Part shown: piece after piece, positions 1 to 4,981 of the stretch | How positions within the stretch are numbered: the stretch's first letter is position 1 | Layout of the letters: each line of letters begins with the position of its first letter | Assembly (NCBI GenBank): GCA_030149625.1 | Contig: JASLHP010000125.1 | Location: 1 to 8,955 of the forward strand | Direction of reading: 5' to 3' | DNA from: Solirubrobacteraceae bacterium | GTDB lineage: Bacteria > Actinomycetota > Thermoleophilia > Solirubrobacterales > Solirubrobacteraceae | Length of the DNA stretch: 8,955 nt | Translations under genes and position numbers: made by a program | Notes under the pieces: generated by a model | Told to the model about the DNA's origin: nothing | What the model saw: the letters and a program-made list of their open reading frames with translations, nothing else | Database searches by the model: none

Positions 1-216
1 TCCTGCGGCGATCCGTCGCCGCAGGCGTCGGCCGCGAGCGTCGGAGTACAGAGCACGCCAGCCGCGGCGGCGCTGACGGACTCCCCGCCGGTCGTGCCGG
101 CACGCCTGCAAGGGCTCGACCTGGGGCCGGCATGCAGCCAGTGCGGCGGGATGATGCAGCGGACCGGGTCGTGCTACACGTGCTCGTCCTGCGGCAACAA
201 CACCGGCTGCGGCTGA
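1..216 (+). CDS. nrdJ: B12-dependent ribonucleotide reductase, C-terminal end (partial)
   Basis: This is the last 71 codons of a gene that enters from the left edge, in frame 1, ending in TGA at 214-216. The visible part has a low-complexity Ala/Ser/Pro linker (residues 1-40 of the fragment) and then a cysteine-rich tail with CSQCGG (Cys45, Cys48), Cys58, CSSCG (Cys61, Cys64) and a terminal GCG with Cys70. This CxxC...CxxCxxC zinc-ribbon tail ending in TGCG is the hallmark C-terminus of class II, adenosylcobalamin-dependent ribonucleoside-diphosphate reductases, which make deoxyribonucleotides in the cytoplasm. In that family the C-terminal cysteines are thought to re-reduce the active-site disulfide. 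The catalytic barrel lies outside the window, so the call rests on the tail alone. Codon use is GC-rich like the neighbours. The gene converges on ctaG, with 159 bases between the stops. Confidence 0.82.
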   Translation, partial: SCGDPSPQASAASVGVQSTPAAAALTDSPPVVPARLQGLDLGPACSQCGGMMQRTGSCYTCSSCGNNTGCG

Positions 217-311
217 TCTACGACGGCCGGCGCAGCTCTCGGCGTCCTCGTGCGCTCGCGTGGGCGTTCGCACGCCGCGCTCTCTGCGTCCTTGATCTGC
301 TTGACCCTCCC

Positions 312-348
312 AGATCAGGGGGCGCCCCCTCGTAGATCAGGGGGCGCC
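312..348. repeat. Direct repeat of 15 bp overlapping a palindrome
   Basis: The 15-base unit AGATCAGGGGGCGCC occurs at 312-326 and again at 334-348, a period of 22 bases. The first copy runs into a 14-base perfect palindrome, AGGGGGCGCCCCCT (317-330). In addition, CTGATCTACGA at 213-223, which spans the nrdJ stop codon, is the exact reverse complement of 330-340. The stretch between nrdJ and ctaG is therefore unusually repetitive for its length. It may be a degenerate copy of a genome-wide intergenic repeat, but one window cannot show that. Confidence 0.7.
321..348. terminator. Bidirectional hairpin between convergent nrdJ and ctaG
   Basis: GGCGCCCCCT (321-330) and AGGGGGCGCC (339-348) are perfect reverse complements separated by the 8-base loop CGTAGATC. 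This gives a very stable 10-bp GC stem readable on either strand. It lies 27 bases past the ctaG stop and 104 bases past the nrdJ stop. Neither strand has a true T-run after the stem, so it would be a U-tract-less terminator or mRNA 3'-end stabiliser of the kind common in high-GC genomes. Termination is inferred from position; the stem itself is seen. Confidence 0.55.
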
Positions 349-375
349 GTGAGCTTTCCGATCGCGTTCGAGGAG

Positions 376-1242
376 CTAGGTCGTGAGCTCGCCGCGCGAT
401 CCCGCGGCGGCGTATTCGCGGAGCGTCATGCGCGAGTCGTCGCGACCGAGGATGCTGATGAAGACGGCCGCGAAGGCGATGCCAAAGACGAGCGCCTCGA
501 TGAAGCACATGCTCGCGCCCGCGAGGTGCTGGTCGTTGATCGCCGACAGGCCGTAGCCGCGAGCAGCGCTCGCGTACAGCGGATACTCGGTTGTCGAGAT
601 CCAAGTCAGTGGCAGGCACACGCACGCGCTGGCGAGCCGCGTGAAGCCGAGCAGCGCGAGCCGCTGACTGTTGGGGCGCAGACGCGCGCGCGGCAGCGGG
701 TCGATGATCAGCCACCACATCGCCAGGCCCGTGTAGAACAGAGTGGCGTGCTCGAGCGCGTGCACGAGCTGGTGCTGCGCGGCGTAGTCGAAGACACCCG
801 GGATCGCCCAGATCCAGGTCGCGAACGCCCACAGCGGCACCGCTAGCCACGGCGAGGTCAGGCGCGCGAGCACGCGGCCCGACCTGCCTCCAGCGGGCGC
901 GACCGCGAGCAGCGCCTCGCGCGAAAGGCCCAGCGGCAGAATCGGCGAGCGCAGCCCGAGAATGATCAGCGCGGGCGCGATGTCCGACAGGAGCACGTGC
1001 TGCAGCATGTGCGCCGAGAGCAGGTACTTGTCGCCGATCGGGTCGAGCGGCGAGAGCAGCGCGACCGCGATCGTCAGCAACCCGGCGGCGTAGGGCACCC
1101 AGTGGCCCGCGTTGGGCGTCGAGCTCGACGAGCGGCTGCGCGCGCGGCGATACACGCGTGCGTAGATCGCCGCGGCCGCGAGCAGTGCGACGATCACGAC
1201 CGGCTCAAAGCTCCAAGAGCCCCACCCCGGATAGGAGCTCAT
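376..1242 (-). CDS. ctaG: Cytochrome c oxidase assembly protein, CtaG/caa3 type
   Basis: This encodes a 288-residue multi-pass membrane protein of the Caa3-type CtaG family (Pfam Caa3_CtaG), which is linked to insertion of copper into aa3/caa3 oxidase. About seven hydrophobic segments are visible, near residues 12-28, 50-64, 78-97, 131-147, 158-179, 194-214 and 239-265. Family landmarks are SPLD (64-67), the HMLQH motif with His78 and His82, H-A-L-E-H with His161 and His165 in front of a long hydrophobic segment, and NDQHLAG with His239. These histidines are candidate metal ligands. The ATG at 1242 is preceded by GGGAGG with a 5-base spacer, which fixes the start. The gene is divergent from the GFA-type gene and converges on nrdJ. 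The window also carries ctaA, another oxidase-assembly gene, but no oxidase subunits. Confidence 0.85.
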   Translation of the reverse strand: MSSYPGWGSWSFEPVVIVALLAAAAIYARVYRRARSRSSSSTPNAGHWVPYAAGLLTIAVALLSPLDPIGDKYLLSAHMLQHVLLSDIAPALIILGLRSPILPLGLSREALLAVAPAGGRSGRVLARLTSPWLAVPLWAFATWIWAIPGVFDYAAQHQLVHALEHATLFYTGLAMWWLIIDPLPRARLRPNSQRLALLGFTRLASACVCLPLTWISTTEYPLYASAARGYGLSAINDQHLAGASMCFIEALVFGIAFAAVFISILGRDDSRMTLREYAAAGSRGELTT

Positions 1243-1247
1243 CGAGT

Positions 1248-1266
1248 CCTCCCGTTGGCAAGGAGG
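1248..1266. promoter_or_regulatory. Facing Shine-Dalgarno sequences upstream of ctaG
   Basis: On the minus strand GGGAGG (1253-1248) is the ribosome binding site of ctaG, 5 bases from its ATG. On the plus strand AAGGAGG (1260-1266) stands 7 bases before an in-frame TTG (1274) of the GFA-type gene. In a ctaG transcript that begins further upstream, the complement of the second motif reads CCTCCTT and could pair CCTCC with the GGAGG of the binding site across a 9-base loop, hiding it. Which role is real depends on where the transcripts start. Confidence 0.45.
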
Positions 1267-1348
1267 CGGAAACTTGGGCGGTGGGCCTGCGGAGCGCCGG
1301 TCATGCTTGGCGGCATCCTATCGATCCTCGAGTTCCGGCGGCCCTACG

Positions 1349-1810
1349 ATGCAAGGTATGCCCGAACCAGACCCCGAGTTTCCAGACCCGCCGTCACCGC
1401 ACGCGCCACTACAAGGAGGCTGCCTGTGCGGGGCCGTGCGCTTCGAGCTCACGGCGCCATTCCTATCCGCCGGCTACTGCCACTGTGCGCACTGCCAGCG
1501 ACGCACCGGCACCGGCTCCTCAGCCAACGGCCGCGTGCCGCAGGACGGCTTCCGCCTGCTGACGGGCGCGCAGCAGCTGCGCTCTTTCCAGCCGCCGGAG
1601 GGCGTCCCGAAGCTGTTCTGCGGTACGTGCGGCTCGGCGCTGTTCAGCGGCGAGCCGCACTCAGATCCGCAGGTCGCGGTGCGCCTGGGAACGCTTGACC
1701 GCGATCCGGGCATCCGGCCGCAGTCGCGGCAGTTCGTCGACTCGGCCGCGCCATGGGAGCCGATTCCCGAAGATGGGCTCCAGCGTTACCCGCGCTCGCG
1801 CGCAACCTGA
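1349..1810 (+). CDS. GFA/CENP-V-fold zinc-binding protein
   Basis: This protein belongs to the family named after glutathione-dependent formaldehyde-activating enzyme (Pfam GFA), small soluble proteins with a zinc-bearing beta fold. Most members have no proven activity, so a formaldehyde role should not be assumed. From the ATG at 1349 the protein has 153 residues. It shows GGCLCGAVRFEL (Cys25, Cys27), GYCHCAHCQRRTG (Cys44, Cys46, Cys49) and FCGTCGSALFS (Cys91, Cys94), the full set of family cysteines, followed by the usual C-terminal PWEPIPEDGL. The start is uncertain. A TTG at 1274 has a far better Shine-Dalgarno, AAGGAGG with a 7-base gap, and would add 25 residues. However, those codons have weak third-position GC and no family resemblance, so I kept the ATG; an ATG at 1358 is also possible. 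The 3' end overlaps the opposite-strand gene from 1644 on. Confidence 0.82.
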   Translation: MQGMPEPDPEFPDPPSPHAPLQGGCLCGAVRFELTAPFLSAGYCHCAHCQRRTGTGSSANGRVPQDGFRLLTGAQQLRSFQPPEGVPKLFCGTCGSALFSGEPHSDPQVAVRLGTLDRDPGIRPQSRQFVDSAAPWEPIPEDGLQRYPRSRAT

Positions 1811-2147
1811 GCACCGTGCGCTCGCGCAGCCATTGCAGCGATCGCGGCTCGCCGCAGCGCTCACGCCAACCGTCCAGCACACTTTCGAGCAGCGCGCGAT
1901 CCTCGAGCTGCGCCAACACCTCCACGGCACCGCCGCCTTCGTCGGCGGGACCGAGACGCACGAGGTACAGCTCGCCCGTGTCGCTGACCCACGCGGCGCG
2001 ATGCAAAGGACGATCCAGCTCCTCGCGCCACCACAGCCCTACGTCGAGCTCACGAGAGCGAACTCGGCGCTCATCGGCGTTGTAGAAGCGCGCGAGCGAG
2101 TCGTAGCGCTCACACACGGGCGCCTCGATCGTGTCTGCGGGGCCCAT
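1644..2147 (-). CDS. Unrecognised protein with WWRE-containing core
   Basis: I do not recognise this family. The frame is open from a GTG at 2288 down to TGA at 1644-1646. The convincing core is an acidic, soluble-looking stretch with RYDSLARFYNADERR, VGLWWREEL, RAAWVSDTGELYLVRLG, a GGGAVEVLAQLED segment and LDGWRERCGEP, with no membrane segment or signal peptide. Candidate starts are the ATG at 2147 (used here; AAGG only 2 bases upstream), a GTG at 2117 with GAGG about 6 bases upstream, a TTG at 2258, and the GTG at 2288. The last lies inside a terminator stem and is unlikely. The last 50 or so residues, rich in Ala, Arg and Pro, are read antisense to the GFA gene and look like a run-on tail rather than a folded domain. 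The gene has the same direction as the secreted-protein gene upstream of it but is separated from it by hairpins. Confidence 0.6.
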   Translation of the reverse strand: MGPADTIEAPVCERYDSLARFYNADERRVRSRELDVGLWWREELDRPLHRAAWVSDTGELYLVRLGPADEGGGAVEVLAQLEDRALLESVLDGWRERCGEPRSLQWLRERTVLRLRASAGNAGAHLRESAPMARPSRRTAATAAGCPDRGQAFPGAPRPADLSAARR

Positions 2148-2232
2148 GGCCTTCACCAGCTTTCGAGAGGGGGCGGGATCTGCAGGCAGCTTGCCCCTCG
2201 CGCCTAAACGACTGGTTACCAGCTCGTAAGGA

Positions 2233-2258
2233 TTGGCCGCATCGAGCAGATCGGCCAA
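2233..2258. other. Hairpin upstream of the unrecognised gene
   Basis: TTGGCCG (2233-2239) pairs perfectly with CGGCCAA (2252-2258). Allowing a one-base bulge, ATC/GAT adds three more pairs around a GAGCA loop. On the minus strand it follows the 2285-2318 hairpin by 26 bases, so it could be a second, back-up terminator of the secreted-protein transcript. If transcription reads through, it could instead act as an attenuator before the next gene. If that gene really starts at 2258 or 2288, this is coding sequence and the structure may be chance. Confidence 0.3.
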
Positions 2259-2284
2259 GTCTGTGCTTCCGTCACACCAGACGA

Positions 2285-2318
2285 CCACGCCCTCGTCCCA
2301 TCTGGGACGAGGGCGTGG
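2285..2318 (-). terminator. Perfect 15-bp stem after the secreted-protein gene
   Basis: The arms at 2285-2299 and 2304-2318 are perfect reverse complements (15 bp, 11 of them G-C) around the 4-base loop 2300-2303. The structure begins 32 bases downstream of the stop codon of the IgGFc-binding-domain gene on the minus strand. It is followed by TCGTCTGG rather than a clean T-run. Position and stability make it the likely transcription terminator of that gene. Confidence 0.75.
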
Positions 2319-2350
2319 CCTCCTACTGGCTGACTACAGGATCTTCCGAT

Positions 2351-4357
2351 CTACAGCCAGAGGCGAGAGTGCCCCGGCAGTTTGTTCACGCAGGTGTGGT
2401 AGACGCGCTCGCCCTTGACCGTCCGCCCATTGCTTCGCTTGGCGACGATCTCCACGGTGAACGTGCCCTTCGGCAGCCCCACGAGGTCGATGTCCGTCGT
2501 CAGCCGCTTACCCGACAACTTCATCGCGGACTTGCCGTCGACCTCGACCACAGCGGAGACGAGCCCCAGCTGCTTGGCGTTCTGGATGTGGATCTTGAAG
2601 TCGCGCCTGCTGGTGCACGCCTTCGGCGCTTCGGCTTTGAAGGTGAGCACCGCCGATGCGGGTTTTGTCGTTGTCGTTGTCGTTGTCGTGGTTGTGGTCG
2701 GCGTCTTCGGCAGTTCCGTGACCCAGGTCTTCGTGGCGCTGCCGTTGATCTGGCCCACCGATCCGGTGATCGTGTCCGTCCCCACGTTCGCGCCCTTGTA
2801 GCAGAACGTCGCTTTGCCTTCGCTGCTGGCGAACACGGATTCTTCGGCGGAGTTGACGCCGCTGGCGAGGAAGTCGACCCTGACGCTCGGGAGCGGCTTG
2901 CCGTTCTGATCGGTGACCGTGGCCGTCACGCACTTTTCGGTGCCTACGAGGGCCGTTTCGGTAGCCGGTTCGAGCGTCACATTCGTGACTTCGGCTACCG
3001 GCGCCAGCGACATGCCGCCGTAGTAGCCGTAACCGTTGTATTCGGAGAACCCATAGGAGAATGCCCCGAACGGCTGCCCGTTGCCTGTGATCACGTGACT
3101 GCCAGGTTCGAGGTTGACCTGCACGCCCTCGAATTCGCTGGAGCCGATCGGGTTGTATTCGCCAGCCGGCACCGGCGTGCCATCGATGGCGACGAGCCCG
3201 ACGGCGCTCTTGGGCACGACCAGGTTCACGTAGTTACCGAAGACGGTCTGCGAATTCACCGGTGTCGTGATCGTGTAGCTCGTCTCGAACTGCTGATACG
3301 GCGGGATGATGATCATGAACGGATCGCCGGTGGTGTCGTCGAAGCTCGAGCTGTTCGAGTACTGCGCGAGCTCGATCGGCTTGCTCGATTTCCATTCCGA
3401 GGCGCCTTCGACCTCCTGGGCGTAGTGTTCGCCAGCGTTGAGCGTGGCTACCACGGTGCCGTTCAGCGTCACTTCGGTTCCGTTCTGATCGGCGACCATC
3501 TCGAAGTCGTCGCCGCCGTGCCTGGTCTTCAGCGGCTCGGTCAGGAACGACGTGCCCCATGCCGAGTCCGGGACGTTCTGTTCGACGATGTAGTCGCAGG
3601 CGACGTAGTCCTCATCCGGTATGTTGGCGCACTGCTCGCCGCCGAACACCGACACCGGCGCGGTCGAAGTGATTTTGGTTCCAGTCAGGTCTTCAGGATT
3701 GGTGGTCGCACGCAGCTGGTACTCCTGGCCCTGGTTGAGCGTGATCGTGTAGGGAACGCCCGCCGGCCGGGTGTCGCTTTCGCCACCGTTGACCGAGGGT
3801 GTGATCGTGACTTCCGTGTCGTTCTGCGTGGCCACGACCGAGAACTCGGAGTTGCCACCGAGTCCGGAGCCGAACGCCAAGACCGTGTAGCTGGTGCCTA
3901 CGACTTCCGTCGGCAACGCGGTGTACGCGTCGGTTGTGAACGGGTAGTCGTTGAGCCCGTAGACGACAACCGGCGACGCGGCGGTTACGTGAATCGCCTT
4001 TTCTTCGGTGCCATCGCTCGTCGCCATCTGGGCGCCGGACGGCAGTTTCACCGCCGTCACTTCGCCTGGCGTGACCGAGAAGCTTTCGCTGAAGGATTCG
4101 CCGGGCACGGTGACCGTGCCCGTCGTCGCCGTGCTGCCGGTGATGTAGAGCGTCAGCTGCGTGCCACCGAAGTAGTTGGTGGGAAAGCCAAGCCAGAATT
4201 CAGTGCCGGCGTTGCTCAGACCAGACGATGACGCCTGCGCGCTCACCGGAAGCACAGCAAAGGCACTGCACGTCAGCAAGGCGAGCGCTACAAGCCTCGC
4301 GGCACGTGCCGATCCTGCGATGGAAATACTGCGTGGAACTCTCGACTTCGCCGGCAT
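2351..4357 (-). CDS. Secreted IgGFc-binding-domain protein with Ig-like repeat
   Basis: This is a 668-residue exported protein if it starts at the ATG at 4357; a GTG at 4405 would add 16 residues before the signal peptide and is less likely. Residues 1-42 form a signal peptide with an Arg/Lys-rich start, a hydrophobic core around 22-36 and cleavage near SAQA. There is no lipobox. Residues about 50-450 match the bacterial IgGFc-binding region (TEFWLGFPTNY at 52-62, repeated VVATQNDTEVTI / MVADQNGTEVTL units, Cys243 and Cys254). Residues about 455-549 look like a bacterial Ig-like domain (CVTATVTDQNGKPLPSVRV; Cys476, Cys519). An 11-threonine linker (554-564) leads to a beta-rich C-terminal domain bounded by Cys581 and Cys656. 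No sortase motif or anchor is seen, so it is probably released. The ligand is unknown; the family name comes from mammalian Fc-binding proteins. GC is about 60% in lines I counted, against above 70% in a neighbour. It is a stand-alone unit with its own promoter and terminator. Confidence 0.8.
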   Translation of the reverse strand: MPAKSRVPRSISIAGSARAARLVALALLTCSAFAVLPVSAQASSSGLSNAGTEFWLGFPTNYFGGTQLTLYITGSTATTGTVTVPGESFSESFSVTPGEVTAVKLPSGAQMATSDGTEEKAIHVTAASPVVVYGLNDYPFTTDAYTALPTEVVGTSYTVLAFGSGLGGNSEFSVVATQNDTEVTITPSVNGGESDTRPAGVPYTITLNQGQEYQLRATTNPEDLTGTKITSTAPVSVFGGEQCANIPDEDYVACDYIVEQNVPDSAWGTSFLTEPLKTRHGGDDFEMVADQNGTEVTLNGTVVATLNAGEHYAQEVEGASEWKSSKPIELAQYSNSSSFDDTTGDPFMIIIPPYQQFETSYTITTPVNSQTVFGNYVNLVVPKSAVGLVAIDGTPVPAGEYNPIGSSEFEGVQVNLEPGSHVITGNGQPFGAFSYGFSEYNGYGYYGGMSLAPVAEVTNVTLEPATETALVGTEKCVTATVTDQNGKPLPSVRVDFLASGVNSAEESVFASSEGKATFCYKGANVGTDTITGSVGQINGSATKTWVTELPKTPTTTTTTTTTTTKPASAVLTFKAEAPKACTSRRDFKIHIQNAKQLGLVSAVVEVDGKSAMKLSGKRLTTDIDLVGLPKGTFTVEIVAKRSNGRTVKGERVYHTCVNKLPGHSRLWL
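2666..2698 (-). repeat. Hexanucleotide-type repeat coding a poly-threonine linker
   Basis: On the plus strand GTCGTT repeats three full times plus GTCGT (2667-2689), followed by degenerate GTGGTTGTGGTC. On the coding strand this is a run of eleven ACA/ACG/ACC threonine codons between the Ig-like domain and the C-terminal domain. Unit changes would keep the frame and only alter linker length. Confidence 0.8.
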
Positions 4358-4456
4358 AGCGGGCTTACCCCCAAGGTCAAATGTACGTTGCAAGCTCCAC
4401 GACACCCGTCGAAGAAACCCGCACTTGAGCGCGTCATCCGTGCGCGCGATCGGCGG

Positions 4457-4485
4457 AATATAGACGAAGATCGTCTATTTGTCGA
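4457..4485 (-). promoter_or_regulatory. Sigma70-type promoter of the secreted-protein gene
   Basis: On the minus strand there is TCGACA (4485-4480, five of six bases of the consensus -35), exactly 17 bases of spacer, then TATATT (4462-4457, five of six of the consensus -10). Transcription should begin near 4450, giving a leader of roughly 90 bases before the ATG at 4357. This AT-rich stretch stands out from the surrounding GC-rich sequence. Confidence 0.68.
4460..4478. promoter_or_regulatory. Perfect 19-bp palindrome inside the promoter (operator candidate)
   Basis: ATAGACGA (4460-4467), a 3-base centre AGA, and TCGTCTAT (4471-4478) make perfect 8-bp arms. The site fills the spacer between the -35 and -10 boxes and covers three bases of the -10. 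A dimeric regulator binding here would block RNA polymerase, so repression is the natural reading; direct activation by spacer distortion, as in MerR-type control, is an alternative. No regulator gene lies next to it. Confidence 0.6.
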
Positions 4486-4487
4486 GG

Positions 4488-4510
4488 AAAAGTTACGCCG
4501 CTAATGCGGC
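4488..4510 (-). terminator. Small hairpin with T-run, second HU terminator candidate
   Basis: On the minus strand GCCGC (4510-4506), loop ATTA, GCGGC (4501-4497) is followed after GTAAC by TTTT (4491-4488). The stem is only 5 bp and the T-run is short and offset, so this is a weak intrinsic terminator at best. It lies about 90 bases past the HU stop, just before the next promoter. Confidence 0.35.
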
Positions 4511-4549
4511 ACTCGATCGAGGGGTAGCCCTGCAACTGCGGTCGGGCCC

Positions 4550-4587
4550 GCAGGGATCACCTGGCTCGATGAGCCGATGACCCCTGC
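4550..4587 (-). terminator. Long hairpin 3' of the HU gene
   Basis: GCAGGGATCACC (4550-4561) faces GATGACCCCTGC (4576-4587), enclosing the inner stem GGCTC-GAT-GAGCC (4563-4575). Read as minus-strand RNA all 12 outer positions pair, because the two imperfect positions are G-U wobbles; on the plus strand they are A-C mismatches. That asymmetry says the structure serves the minus-strand transcript, starting 13 bases after the HU stop. There is no T-run after it. Confidence 0.65.
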
Positions 4588-4600
4588 CGGCCCGTCGCGA

Positions 4601-4876
4601 TCAGCCGTTGAGGCGTTTCTTCAGCGCGCTTGCGGCGGAGAACTTCGCGGCTTTCGAGGCCGCGATGTTGATCGTCTCGCCTGTTGAGGGATTGCGTCCC
4701 TGGCGCGCCGCGCGGTGACTGACGCTGAACTTGCCGAAGCCGGCAAGCGCGACCTCACCGCCGGCGGCAAGCTCGTCGGAGACCACCTCGAGCGCCGCCT
4801 CGACGACTTGACGTGCCTGGCTGGCGGACAGCCCAGTGCGCTCTGCGACCTGCTCGCCCAGCTCGTTCTTCGTCAT
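4601..4876 (-). CDS. hup: HU family nucleoid DNA-binding protein
   Basis: This encodes a 91-residue histone-like protein that binds and bends DNA as a dimer in the nucleoid. The whole length matches the HU/IHF fold: N-terminal helices starting MTKNELGEQVAERTGLS, GFGKF at 46-50, and the DNA-binding arm signature ARQGRNPSTGE with Arg58, Arg61, Asn62 and the intercalating Pro63. It ends in the usual IAASKAAKFSAASALKKRLNG, without the long Lys/Ala-rich tail of mycobacterial and streptomycete HU proteins. The ATG at 4876 has AAGGGAG 5 bases upstream. Being a homodimer-type single gene with its own 3' hairpin, it is probably transcribed alone. The 105 bases before it hold a possible TAGCCT -10 but no convincing -35. 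Confidence 0.95.
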   Translation of the reverse strand: MTKNELGEQVAERTGLSASQARQVVEAALEVVSDELAAGGEVALAGFGKFSVSHRAARQGRNPSTGETINIAASKAAKFSAASALKKRLNG

Positions 4877-4981
4877 GCCACTCCCTTCTCGAGTGTCGTT
4901 GCTGCGAGCAGGCTAACCGCTCGTGAGGACGACGACACGCAGCGCGACCGCGGGGCACGCCGAGCGGCGGACGAACAGACG

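Noticed and set aside
218..850. Frames on both strands over the 3' half of ctaG and the nrdJ-ctaG gap
   Set aside because: They overlap the confidently identified membrane protein in other frames and are Arg/Ala-rich without any motif.
2315..4231. A 638-codon open frame on the plus strand, antisense to the secreted-protein gene
   Set aside because: The translation is Arg/Val/Asp/Gly-rich with no domain, while the opposite strand gives a signal peptide, recognised domains, a promoter and a terminator. High-GC codon use on one strand routinely leaves such open antisense frames.
4358..4600. Possible small gene between the secreted-protein and HU genes
   Set aside because: The stretch is accounted for by a leader, a promoter with palindrome and two hairpins; the short plus-strand frame at 4176-4463 has no ribosome binding site or recognisable product.
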